Part shown: in pieces, positions 23,185 through 30,987 of the stretch
Layout: every line of letters begins with the position of its first letter
Numbering within the stretch: position 1 is the first letter of the stretch
IMG/VR virus record: IMGVR_UViG_3300048015_000034
Coordinates: 1 to 37,058 of that record
Origin: a virus
Reading direction: 5' to 3' (one strand)
Length of the DNA: 37,058 nt
Notes under the pieces: model-generated
What the model saw: the letters and a program-made list of their open reading frames with translations, nothing else
What the model was told of the DNA's origin: nothing
The model's database searches: none
Position numbers and translations under genes: made by a program

Positions 23185-24396
23185 ATGAAAAATACTGTTT
23201 ATATAATTACTAATAAAGAAAAGAATATTAATGGAATTATTTCCAATATTGATGAAAATAATATTTCTATTCTTTGGGAAGATAAAAAGGAAGAAAAATT
23301 AAGTAATGATGAATTAAATTCTCTTTTAGATTCGGATGATTATGATGTAGAAGAAACAGAAATTGAAGAAGATGAAACACCTGCACAAAAATCAATTCAA
23401 ACACATAAAACAGCAGATGCTACAGATGAGGTCGATGGAAATCCAAAGACTAAATTAGATTGGATTCGTGCTATTGTTGGTAATTTAGCCGATATGGACG
23501 TAACTACACTAGCAGGATTACAAGACAAAGTTTTAAAACAAATTGGGGGAGAAGCCGAAAGAGCCGGTACTGCAAATGATACCGATAAAAATCGTTCTTC
23601 TATACAAATGAAACCATCGGGAGCACAAGAAAAATCACCTTTATATACAGAGTCAGTTAAACTTCAAAAAGAAGAAATGGATAATATTTTTGGAGAAACT
23701 GAATTAACAGAAGATGCAAAATTAAAAATTTCTACTCTTTTTGAGACTTCGATTGCACTTCGTCTTACAGAAGAAGTTCTTAAAATTCAAGAAATTTATG
23801 ATAAAAAATTACTAGAAAATATTGAATCACTTACTTCAGAATTAATTGAAAATATAGATTCTTATTTTAATCATGTAACAGAAGAATGGATTAAAGAAAA
23901 TCAAGTTGCTATTGAATCTACTTTAAAAACTGAATTAACAGAAGAATTTATTTCTGGTCTTAAGAATTTATTTAATGAACATTATATTGAAATTCCAGAG
24001 GAAAGAGTTGATGTCTATGAAAATCTTGTTTCTAATTTTACAGAAGTAGAAAATAATTTAAATGTATCAGAAAATAAATTAATTGAATCTAAAAAAGAAA
24101 TTAATAATTTAAGAAAAGAAATTATTATTTTAGAAAATTCTTCTTCATTAACTCTTCCACAGAAAGAAAAATTTAAAACTTTAATCGAAGGTGTAGATTT
24201 TGATAATGAAGAAGAATACAAGAAAAAAATTCTTATAATTAAAGAAGGATTTTTAAATAAGAATAAAGATTCTAATATTATTTCAGAATCTTTTTCAGAA
24301 GAAAGTAATAATTCATTAACTTCTTCTGATCCTGCTATGTCATCCTATGTAAATGCTATCAGAAAAAATAAGAAATTTTCTGATAATCCATTTTAA
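23185..24396 (+). CDS. 22: Prohead scaffold protein, gp22-like
   Basis: 403 residues, highly charged, mostly coiled coil. The central part fits T4 gp22: LTEDAKLKISTLFETSIALR, long helices 'IESLTSELIENIDSYFNHV' and 'NQVAIESTLKTELTEEFISG'. The C-terminus 'DPAMSSYVNAIRKNKKF' is typical. It fills the prohead and is cleaved by gp21. It is much longer than T4 gp22 (269 residues): about 160 N-terminal residues are extra. They begin with a small beta domain (YIITNKEKNINGIISNID) and a 'TKLDWIRAIVGNLADMDV' helix that may be a separate core-protein domain. Confidence 0.85.
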   Translation: MKNTVYIITNKEKNINGIISNIDENNISILWEDKKEEKLSNDELNSLLDSDDYDVEETEIEEDETPAQKSIQTHKTADATDEVDGNPKTKLDWIRAIVGNLADMDVTTLAGLQDKVLKQIGGEAERAGTANDTDKNRSSIQMKPSGAQEKSPLYTESVKLQKEEMDNIFGETELTEDAKLKISTLFETSIALRLTEEVLKIQEIYDKKLLENIESLTSELIENIDSYFNHVTEEWIKENQVAIESTLKTELTEEFISGLKNLFNEHYIEIPEERVDVYENLVSNFTEVENNLNVSENKLIESKKEINNLRKEIIILENSSSLTLPQKEKFKTLIEGVDFDNEEEYKKKILIIKEGFLNKNKDSNIISESFSEESNNSLTSSDPAMSSYVNAIRKNKKFSDNPF

Positions 24397-24412
24397 TTCG
24401 TAAAAAATTCAA

Positions 24413-24423
24413 AATAATAAATA
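24413..24423 (+). promoter_or_regulatory. Late promoter box before the major capsid gene
   Basis: AATAATAAATA 38 bases before ATG24461. Confidence 0.6.
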
Positions 24424-24460
24424 AAAATAGAATATAAAAATTAGGGAGAAAAAACAATAT

Positions 24461-25852
24461 ATGAGTAATTTTAAAAATTCACCTTCTGAAATGCTTACAG
24501 AAAAATGGAAAGAAGTTCTAGAAGTTGATTCTTTACCTTCTATTAAATCTAATTATAGAAAAACTGTTACTGCACGTCTTTTAGAAAATACTCGAAATGC
24601 ACAGAGGGAAGCTCGTGCAATGGGTATGGGATTTGGTCTCTTAGCCGAAGAATTTCCAACAAACGTAATGGGTACTTCTTCTTCTGTATCAGGAACGGGT
24701 AATATTGATACATTTGATCCTATTCTTATTTCCCTAATTAGACGAACAATGCCTAATCTTATTGCATATGATATTTGTGGGGTACAGCCTATGACTGGTC
24801 CTACTGGATTAATCTTTGCACTTCGTTCACGTTATGGTTCACAGACTGGTACTGAAAACTTCTATAACGAAGTCAACACAGGATGGTCTTCATTCCCAGG
24901 TGCAAACATTTCTGCCAATGCTGCTGGTTATGCCAATACTACTGTTCCTGGTGGTGCCAATGGTAATCTTTCTGGTCTTCCTGGTATTTCCAATAACGCT
25001 GGTAACTCAACATATAACTACGCTGGTGGTATGTCAACTGCCGTAGCGGAAGGTCTTGGATTTGGTAACTCTGTATTCCCTGAAATTGCTATCTCCATTG
25101 AAAAAACCAATGTTAATGCCAAGGAAAGAGGATTAAAAGCAGAATATTCTATCGAACTTGCACAGGATTTACGTGCTGTTCATGGTCTTGATGCTGAATC
25201 ACTTCTTTCGGATTTCCTTTCTGCTGAATTACTTGCTGAAATTAATCGTGAAGTTGTTCGTACTATTAACGTTACTGCTTCTGTTGGTGCTCAGTTTGGT
25301 ACTACTTCTGTTGGTGTATTTGATCTTGATCTTGATTCGGATGGTAGATGGATGATTGAGAAATTTAAAGGTCTCATGTTCCGTCTTGATCTTGAAGCTA
25401 ATGCAATTGCCAAGAATACCCGACGTGGTAAAGGTAACTTCTTAATTTGTTCTTCTAACGTTGCTTCTGCACTACAGGCTGCTGGTGTTCTACAGTTTAC
25501 TCCTAAGTTAGATGGAAATCAGTTAGAAGTTGATGATACTGGTAATACTTTTGCTGGTGTTCTTAATGGAAGATATAAAGTATATATTGATCCATATTCA
25601 ACTGGTGATTATATGACTATTGGATATAAAGGTCAAAATGCCTTCGATGCTGGTTTATTTTACTGTCCATATGTTCCTCTACAATTATTAAAAGCTATTG
25701 ATCCAAATACACTCCAACCTAAGATCGCCTTTAAGACTCGTTATGGCATGGTTGCTAATCCTTTTGCTCAGGGACTTACTGTTGGACAAGGTGCTCTTAT
25801 CCAGGATTCCAATCTATTTTTTAATCGGCTGCAAATTAAAAATTTAATGTAA
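24461..25852 (+). CDS. 23: Major capsid protein, gp23-like
   Basis: 463 residues, HK97 fold of the T4 type. Clear gp23 segments: 'DPILISLIRRTMPNLIAYDI', GVQPMTGPTGLIFALRSRYG, 'AEYSIELAQDLRAVHGLDAE', 'ELLAEINREVVRTI', 'NGRYKVYIDPYSTGDY', 'QPKIAFKTRYGMVANPF'. The N-terminal propeptide (to about residue 60) should be cleaved by the gp21 protease. T4 gp23 has 521 residues, so the insertion domain is likely reduced. Third-position C is more frequent than in neighbours, as expected for the most highly expressed gene. Confidence 0.96.
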   Translation: MSNFKNSPSEMLTEKWKEVLEVDSLPSIKSNYRKTVTARLLENTRNAQREARAMGMGFGLLAEEFPTNVMGTSSSVSGTGNIDTFDPILISLIRRTMPNLIAYDICGVQPMTGPTGLIFALRSRYGSQTGTENFYNEVNTGWSSFPGANISANAAGYANTTVPGGANGNLSGLPGISNNAGNSTYNYAGGMSTAVAEGLGFGNSVFPEIAISIEKTNVNAKERGLKAEYSIELAQDLRAVHGLDAESLLSDFLSAELLAEINREVVRTINVTASVGAQFGTTSVGVFDLDLDSDGRWMIEKFKGLMFRLDLEANAIAKNTRRGKGNFLICSSNVASALQAAGVLQFTPKLDGNQLEVDDTGNTFAGVLNGRYKVYIDPYSTGDYMTIGYKGQNAFDAGLFYCPYVPLQLLKAIDPNTLQPKIAFKTRYGMVANPFAQGLTVGQGALIQDSNLFFNRLQIKNLM

Positions 25853-25880
25853 ATGCTATTTTCTTATGTAAAATAAGAAT

Positions 25881-25911
25881 AAAAAAAAGAGCCTTAATTG
25901 GCTCTTTTTTT
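25881..25911. terminator. Strong bidirectional terminator
   Basis: An A-run plus GAGCC (25889-25893), loop TTAATT, then GGCTC (25900-25904) plus a T-run. It works in both directions, ending the capsid operon and the convergent endonuclease genes; the stop codon of the minus gene lies inside it. Confidence 0.92.
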
Positions 25912-27325
25912 ATATCAATACCCATGTTATTTTTCCGGCATCCCATACTCTTTTATATCCTAATAATTTCATTGCTTCACTTTCTGTCATATTAGTCATA
26001 TCTAAACCAAATTGTGATTGGATTATATCTTTTCTGAATCCTCTTTTGGACATTCTTTTTAAATTTTTATCTAAATACATATAATCAGGTGAAGGTTCTC
26101 CAACTGATATAAATCCATGTAAAGAATATACCTTACCAGAAGCATATGATCTATCAGAATAAGATATTATAGAGCCTTTATTATTTTTTTTAAAATGTTT
26201 AAGAAGTTTAGAAAATCCTCCTAAAACTATAGTATTTAGTTTATTTGCATATCTAATTAATTCCCAATCATAATTTTTATTAAATCTTGATATTGAAAAT
26301 GACATACAAGCAACTAATTCGTTTTCAGAATATAATCCATATGAAATAGAAGCATTATCTTCTCCTTGTATATGATTATCTTCAAAAAATTTTTTTCTTA
26401 AATATTTAGGAACTTCTTGTATTATAGTTTTTCTTGCAAATATTTTTCTATCAATGAATCCTAATTTATTTTTTATCATACTTTTAATAATTTCTGGTTT
26501 TTCTGCCCATATATCACTCCATACATGAAAAAGAAAAATTCCATCATTTTCACAAGCATTAGTTTTATTAAAATGATACCATTTATCTTTTCCTTTTGCT
26601 TCTTCGTGATGAAAAATAAGACCATTATATTCAATGGCTATTTTTTTATCTGGCATATAAATATCTAGCTCTTTGTTTTTTTCATTAATTATTGTTGTTC
26701 TATCATTAATTTTAATTTCATTATTATAAAATGATTTAATAAAATCATATATTTCTTTTTGGGATTTAGAAACTTTTACATGAGGTTTATCATAATCATT
26801 AGGATTTTTGGCGATAATATCATATTCTGAAAATAAAGTAGAAATAACACCTAAAGAAACATCAAATTTATCTGCTAATTGACGCATAGTTAAACCAGAA
26901 TTGTAGGCATTTTCTATTACTTCTTTTGTTAGAATTTCTCTAGAATACATACCAACACGAAAATTTTCTATTTGGTGTTTAATTAAATATTGTTTTACTA
27001 AAACTTCAGAACAACCTAAAATCTCTCCTATATCCCACTGAGATTTTTTTTGATTAACTCTTATATCATATAACCATTCATAGTCATTCAATTTTTCATG
27101 AGCTTCTAATTTATTATTTCTTTTCTTTCCAATTTGATTTTCTCCGACAATTTTAGATGCTTCCTCATGATCTCTTAGAGGAATATTAAAATTCCTCATC
27201 CACCTAAGAAAGGTAGGTCGAGAAACAGAGAATTGTGTAGAAATCTGAGTAGGCGATTTCTTTTCGACATTATAAAGATTTTCTAATTCTTCTTTAGTAA
27301 TTGGACATTCGATTTTTCTAGACAT
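25910..27325 (-). CDS. EDxHD (Vsr-like) homing endonuclease
   Basis: 471 residues from ATG27325 (chosen because GGAG lies eight bases upstream; longer starts lack an RBS). N-terminal helix-turn-helix units (KKSPTQISTQFSVSRPTFLR, 'SGLTMRQLADKFDVSLGVI'). Nuclease domain from SQKEIYDFIKSF through KELDIYMPDKKIAIEYNGLI and FHH. The C-terminal domain has ENHIQG-type 'FEDNHIQGEDN', 'SISRFNKNYDWELIRYAN' and 'ISYSDRSYASGKVYSLHGF'. Same architecture as the genes at 9488 and 27318. Adjacent to the capsid gene, a usual target for such elements. Confidence 0.8.
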   Translation of the reverse strand: MSRKIECPITKEELENLYNVEKKSPTQISTQFSVSRPTFLRWMRNFNIPLRDHEEASKIVGENQIGKKRNNKLEAHEKLNDYEWLYDIRVNQKKSQWDIGEILGCSEVLVKQYLIKHQIENFRVGMYSREILTKEVIENAYNSGLTMRQLADKFDVSLGVISTLFSEYDIIAKNPNDYDKPHVKVSKSQKEIYDFIKSFYNNEIKINDRTTIINEKNKELDIYMPDKKIAIEYNGLIFHHEEAKGKDKWYHFNKTNACENDGIFLFHVWSDIWAEKPEIIKSMIKNKLGFIDRKIFARKTIIQEVPKYLRKKFFEDNHIQGEDNASISYGLYSENELVACMSFSISRFNKNYDWELIRYANKLNTIVLGGFSKLLKHFKKNNKGSIISYSDRSYASGKVYSLHGFISVGEPSPDYMYLDKNLKRMSKRGFRKDIIQSQFGLDMTNMTESEAMKLLGYKRVWDAGKITWVLI

Positions 27326-28757
27326 TTTCATAACTCCATATGTTATTTCCACAGTCAAAAAATAACCTATAACCATTATTCAACATATTTTCTCTTTCAG
27401 ATAGGGTTTCATCATATAATTTTAGATTTTGTAATTTATGTTTCTGAAATTCCATTCTATTGTAGGAAATATTACCATCTGTATATCTATAACCTATTTT
27501 TGTAGAACCCTTAAATTTTAACCCCATCCTTTCAAAAACCTCACCTTCTCCGTATTGTCTGTCGGAATAACATATCACTTTTTCTTCTATTTTTAAAGTC
27601 TTTTTAAATTGAGAAAATAATTTGGAAGCACCACCAACAATATTTTTAAATTTTAAAGTACATAATCTTACCAATTCCCAATCATAATTCTTATTAAATC
27701 TTGGACGAGAAAATGACATTACTTGTACTAAAATATCTTCATAGAATAATCCATATCTGACAGAAGAAGATGCTGTTCCGTTAATATGATTTTCCTGACA
27801 AAATTCATCATGATCTTTCTTGGATATTTCTCTTACTTCACATTTTCTTCCCATTATCTTTTCTGATTTTCCAAGCGAATTTGATATAATGGATTCAACA
27901 ATTTCCTTTTTATCTCTCCATTTTTCATCAGATATATGGAGAATCTTTATATTTTTATTCAAACATGCAAGAGTTTTATTAAACAATTTTTCCTGATTTT
28001 CTTTTTTAAAATCTACATAAGAATGCCAATAGAGCCCATTTATTTCTATGGCTAAGTTATGGGAAGGAATGTAAATATCCAATTCCTTACCATCTAAAAT
28101 TGATCTATTGGTGATTTCAGGAATAATACCCAAAGATTTTATATATTCTCCAATTTCTCTTTCATCCTTTGATTGATTACAATAATATTTTATTTCTATA
28201 TTATATTTCCTAAGATAATCAAGAACAGTTCCATAATAAACTCCTAGAAATTCTGCTATTTCTTCCGAGGTTTTTTCTTGATATTCATTTTCTAACCATT
28301 CTTTATTTTGTAAATATTCTAAGGCTTGAGGATTATTTTTTTCTAGTTTACTCCTTCTCAAGATTTTTTTTATATCTTCTCTCTGGGAGTTATATTCAAC
28401 ACCATATTTTTTCAATAAAGTGTTACGTGCTTTTTCTTTTTTAACTTCTTGATCTATTCCCGACACTCTTTTTTTCATTACCTCTTTATCTAAAAAATAA
28501 CATTTTTTGGAACAATATAAAGAAATTTCTTTTTTATCTGTAAAGTGTTGATGTTCTTTATTACAAATTTTACATCTAGGTAATTCTGTAAATTCTAATT
28601 CTAAAAATTTAAGCCTTTCTGAGAGATTTGTATTTTCTCTCAGAAAGGCTGTATTTTCTATAACTTGATTATACAAATTTATATTTTTATTTTTTAAAAT
28701 TATTAACTTTCTTTGTTTTTCGGGAAGTAGATTTTTTATTTCTTCTAAAAGAGTCAT
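27318..28757 (-). CDS. EDxHD (Vsr-like) homing endonuclease with N-terminal zinc ribbon
   Basis: 479 residues. A zinc-ribbon-like start (CKICNKEHQHF...YCSKKC, residues about 62-88), a helix-turn-helix unit (KTSEEIAEFLGVYYGTVLDY), then the Vsr-like nuclease: DEREIGEYIKSLG, KELDIYIPSHNLAIEINGLY, WHSYVD. The C-terminal domain shows 'QENHINGTASSSVRYGLF', RPRFNKNYDWELVRLC and CYSDRQYGEGEVFERMGL. It ends inside the next endonuclease gene (8-base overlap), so the two form a tandem unit. Confidence 0.82.
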   Translation of the reverse strand: MTLLEEIKNLLPEKQRKLIILKNKNINLYNQVIENTAFLRENTNLSERLKFLELEFTELPRCKICNKEHQHFTDKKEISLYCSKKCYFLDKEVMKKRVSGIDQEVKKEKARNTLLKKYGVEYNSQREDIKKILRRSKLEKNNPQALEYLQNKEWLENEYQEKTSEEIAEFLGVYYGTVLDYLRKYNIEIKYYCNQSKDEREIGEYIKSLGIIPEITNRSILDGKELDIYIPSHNLAIEINGLYWHSYVDFKKENQEKLFNKTLACLNKNIKILHISDEKWRDKKEIVESIISNSLGKSEKIMGRKCEVREISKKDHDEFCQENHINGTASSSVRYGLFYEDILVQVMSFSRPRFNKNYDWELVRLCTLKFKNIVGGASKLFSQFKKTLKIEEKVICYSDRQYGEGEVFERMGLKFKGSTKIGYRYTDGNISYNRMEFQKHKLQNLKLYDETLSERENMLNNGYRLFFDCGNNIWSYENV

Positions 28758-28763
28758 AATTTT

Positions 28764-28964
28764 TTATCTTTTAGGTTTAGAACACCACAATTCAAAATAT
28801 TCTTCGGGAGTTCTTGTCTTACCATTATCTGCTTCATTAAACCAATCACATTCTTGTTGTGCAAGTTCTTCATTAGGACATTCAATTACAACATCACCAT
28901 AATCATTAATAACAGCCCAATATTCTTTATCATCTTTACATTGTTCTATATGATATGTTCTCAT
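28764..28964 (-). CDS. Small hypothetical protein
   Basis: 66 residues, acidic, with 'EYWAVINDYGDVVIECPN' (beta-hairpin-like) and ECDWFNEADNGK. No family recognised. Six bases before the start of the downstream endonuclease, so likely co-transcribed. Confidence 0.6.
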   Translation of the reverse strand: MRTYHIEQCKDDKEYWAVINDYGDVVIECPNEELAQQECDWFNEADNGKTRTPEEYFELWCSKPKR

Positions 28965-28975
28965 TTAAAATTTTC

Positions 28976-29287
28976 CTATAAAAAATTAATATATTCTATT
29001 TCATCTGTCATATTATGATGATTATTTTCTAATAATCCTATTAGGTAGGAAATAATATCTTTTTTTATTTCTTTATTTGTTTCATAAATTTCCACTATCT
29101 CTACAGCTTCTCTTATAATTTGATAATGTGATAATTCTTTTTTTCTATATTTCCAAGGTATTTTATCATTATCCCAAGGAAATGTAAACCTAAAAGCAAT
29201 ATCATTTTTATCGGCTAATTCTTGTGCTTCCAGTAAAATTTCATGAGCTTTATGGGAAAGTTCATTTAGTTTTTCTTTATCATTCAT
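28976..29287 (-). CDS. Small hypothetical helical protein
   Basis: 103 residues, helical and charged (KLNELSHKAHEILLEAQELA, 'IIREAVEIVEIYETNKEI'). No family recognised. Part of the string of small, nearly abutting minus-strand genes. Confidence 0.55.
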   Translation of the reverse strand: MNDKEKLNELSHKAHEILLEAQELADKNDIAFRFTFPWDNDKIPWKYRKKELSHYQIIREAVEIVEIYETNKEIKKDIISYLIGLLENNHHNMTDEIEYINFL

Positions 29288-29289
29288 TT

Positions 29290-29508
29290 TTATTCTCCTA
29301 AGATTTTCATAATATCTTCTTTATTATTTACTATAAAATCGGATATTTTTTTACGCCAATCACTACTAACGCTATTGATATTATATTTTTGTATAAATAA
29401 ATGTTCTATTTCATTTTTCTTAATTAAATTTTGTTCATATTCATTTGCATCTATTTTTTTTTCAAAAAAATTTCTATCTGATGTTTTAAATCCTGCAACA
29501 ATACCCAT
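29290..29508 (-). CDS. Small hypothetical protein
   Basis: 72 residues. Its first 19 codons overlap the end of the 29451-29687 gene in another frame, and its own RBS is weak. It may be the displaced C-terminal half of that gene after a frameshift, or an independent overlapping gene. No family recognised. Confidence 0.4.
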   Translation of the reverse strand: MGIVAGFKTSDRNFFEKKIDANEYEQNLIKKNEIEHLFIQKYNINSVSSDWRKKISDFIVNNKEDIMKILGE

Positions 29509-29687
29509 TTAATATTCTTTATTAATCTAACACCATCACATTTTTCGTCAACAACTTTCATATAACCATTAATATCATACTGACTTCCATATAATTTAAT
29601 AAATGTACGTAATTTTTGATTAAATTGTCTAAGACATTTTTCTAAATCATCCAAATCTTTTTTCATATATTCATTTATATCATTCAT
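29451..29687 (-). CDS. Small hypothetical helical protein
   Basis: 78 residues from ATG29687, which overlaps the previous TGA as ATGA and has GAGGAAG seven bases upstream; the ATG at 29693 is too close to that RBS. Helical (MKKDLDDLEKCLRQFNQKL). See the overlapping gene at 29290-29508. Confidence 0.5.
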   Translation of the reverse strand: MNDINEYMKKDLDDLEKCLRQFNQKLRTFIKLYGSQYDINGYMKVVDEKCDGVRLIKNIKWVLLQDLKHQIEIFLKKK

Positions 29688-29902
29688 TCCCATACTTCCT
29701 CTAATGCAAAAACTTCATTTGTATCTATATAATAAGGACATTCTGAATATATTAATTCAGGTTTTTTTACTAAATCTTTTTCTGTTGATCCGAAATAATA
29801 CTCTTTTTTTGTTTTAAAATTCCATTGATCTTTAATTATTATTTTATATTCCCATATTAAATTTCCATTAAAACATCTATATTTTGATCTTTTTTTATTC
29901 AT
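29684..29902 (-). CDS. Small hypothetical protein
   Basis: 72 residues, basic N-terminus, Tyr-rich beta segments ('NGNLIWEYKIIIKDQWNF', KKEYYFGSTEKD). Overlaps both neighbours by ATGA-type junctions. Function unknown. Confidence 0.55.
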   Translation of the reverse strand: MNKKRSKYRCFNGNLIWEYKIIIKDQWNFKTKKEYYFGSTEKDLVKKPELIYSECPYYIDTNEVFALEEVWE

Positions 29903-30144
29903 GGATCAAATCCCATATCAAAAATATCAAATGCAGTCATTTTTTTAATTTTATCTTCTGGAATTGATACAATTATTTTTGCATTCTTCCAATGATTCCC
30001 CCATGTAATAGGAACATCTAACTGAAGATAACAATATACCCACCAATGAGGATAATTATCTCTATAATAATTATCTAAATCATCAGGAATTTTCATATCA
30101 GCTTCGATTGCTGCTTGTTTTAACATAGAAGAAATATACATCAT
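29899..30144 (-). CDS. Small hypothetical protein
   Basis: 81 residues with aromatic-rich centre (NYPHWWVYCYLQLDVPITWG). AAGGA precedes ATG30144. Function unknown. Confidence 0.55.
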   Translation of the reverse strand: MMYISSMLKQAAIEADMKIPDDLDNYYRDNYPHWWVYCYLQLDVPITWGNHWKNAKIIVSIPEDKIKKMTAFDIFDMGFDP

Positions 30145-30173
30145 TTAATAATATCCTTTTTTAATTATTTTAA

Positions 30174-30974
30174 TTAAAATTTATCTGCTTCATCTCTTGT
30201 CAAGAAAAAATGTATCCCCGAAGAACATTCGTCAAACCTATCTTCACAGAATGGCTTGGTAGGTCTAACGGTTTTTCCAACTTCATATTTAAAATTAGGA
30301 TCATGTCGAGAAAACCCTTCACCTTCTATAACAATGACATATTCGGCCCGGCATTTCCTAGTTGTGGCGTTACTTCTTTTAGAATCGGCCGGAATTTTAA
30401 GTGTACAAATTACACCACCTTTAAGTTGTTTATAACCGATAATTTCTCCTTCCGGACAAATATTGGTCATTTCTACTACATGATCCGGTATATTCTTGGC
30501 TTTACCAAGATCAGCATCATAAAGATTGGTTTCACGAAGATTGGCCCCCCGAAGATCGGCTCCTGAAAAATTAGCAAAATAAAGATTGGCCCCTTGAAGA
30601 TTGGCCCCTTGAAGATCAGCCCACCGAAGATTGACATCTTGAAGATCGGCCCCTTGAAGATTGGCCCCTTGAAGATCAGCCCATTGAAGATCAGCCCATT
30701 GAAGATCGACCCTCAGAAGATCAGCACCATAAAGATTGGCCCCCCGAAGATTGGCTCCTGAAAAATTAGCAAAATAAAGATTGGCCCCTTGAAGATTGGC
30801 CCCCCGAAGATCGGTCCACCGAAGATTGGCTTCCCGAAGATCGGCTCCTTGAAGATTAGCCCCTTGAAGATTGGCTTCCCGAAGATCGGCTCCTTGAAGA
30901 TCGGCTCCTTGAAGATTGGCTCCTTGAAGATCGGCCTTTGGTGCGATGTTATATTCTTTATCATTGATCAACAT
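30174..30974 (-). CDS. Pentapeptide-repeat protein with DUF5758-like C-terminal domain
   Basis: 266 residues from ATG30974 (eight bases after GGAG; the ATG at 30980 is too close). Residues about 13-165 are some 30 tandem pentapeptides of the A(D/N)LQG/AxLRx type, which fold as a right-handed quadrilateral beta-helix. The C-terminal 100 residues ('GVICTLKIPADSKRSNAT', RKCRAEYVIVIEGEG, SSGIHFFLTRDEA) look like the DUF5758 domain often attached to such repeats in phages. Some pentapeptide proteins mimic DNA, but nothing here shows that role. The repeat part is clearly richer in G and C than its neighbours. Confidence 0.9.
   Translation of the reverse strand: MLINDKEYNIAPKADLQGANLQGADLQGADLREANLQGANLQGADLREANLRWTDLRGANLQGANLYFANFSGANLRGANLYGADLLRVDLQWADLQWADLQGANLQGADLQDVNLRWADLQGANLQGANLYFANFSGADLRGANLRETNLYDADLGKAKNIPDHVVEMTNICPEGEIIGYKQLKGGVICTLKIPADSKRSNATTRKCRAEYVIVIEGEGFSRHDPNFKYEVGKTVRPTKPFCEDRFDECSSGIHFFLTRDEADKF
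30537..30608 (-). repeat. Duplicated block in the pentapeptide gene, copy 1
   Basis: 72 bases matching 30732-30803 with a single mismatch, 195 bases apart (13 units of 15 bases). It encodes the only FSG-containing, YFANF-type coils. Confidence 0.85.
30732..30803 (-). repeat. Duplicated block in the pentapeptide gene, copy 2
   Basis: Second copy of the block at 30537-30608. The whole 195-base offset is in phase with the 15-base repeat, showing recent expansion by unequal exchange or slippage. Confidence 0.85.
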
Positions 30975-30987
30975 TTTCATTTCTCCT

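Noticed and set aside
27326-27376. Upstream start for the 25910 endonuclease at 27376
   Set aside because: No RBS there, and it would overlap the previous gene by 59 bases; ATG27325 has GGAG at the right distance.
30530-30930. Regularly repeated sequence that could suggest a CRISPR array
   Set aside because: Units are 15 bases with no spacers and code for pentapeptides; no cas genes nearby apart from a VapD-like (Cas2-fold) protein.
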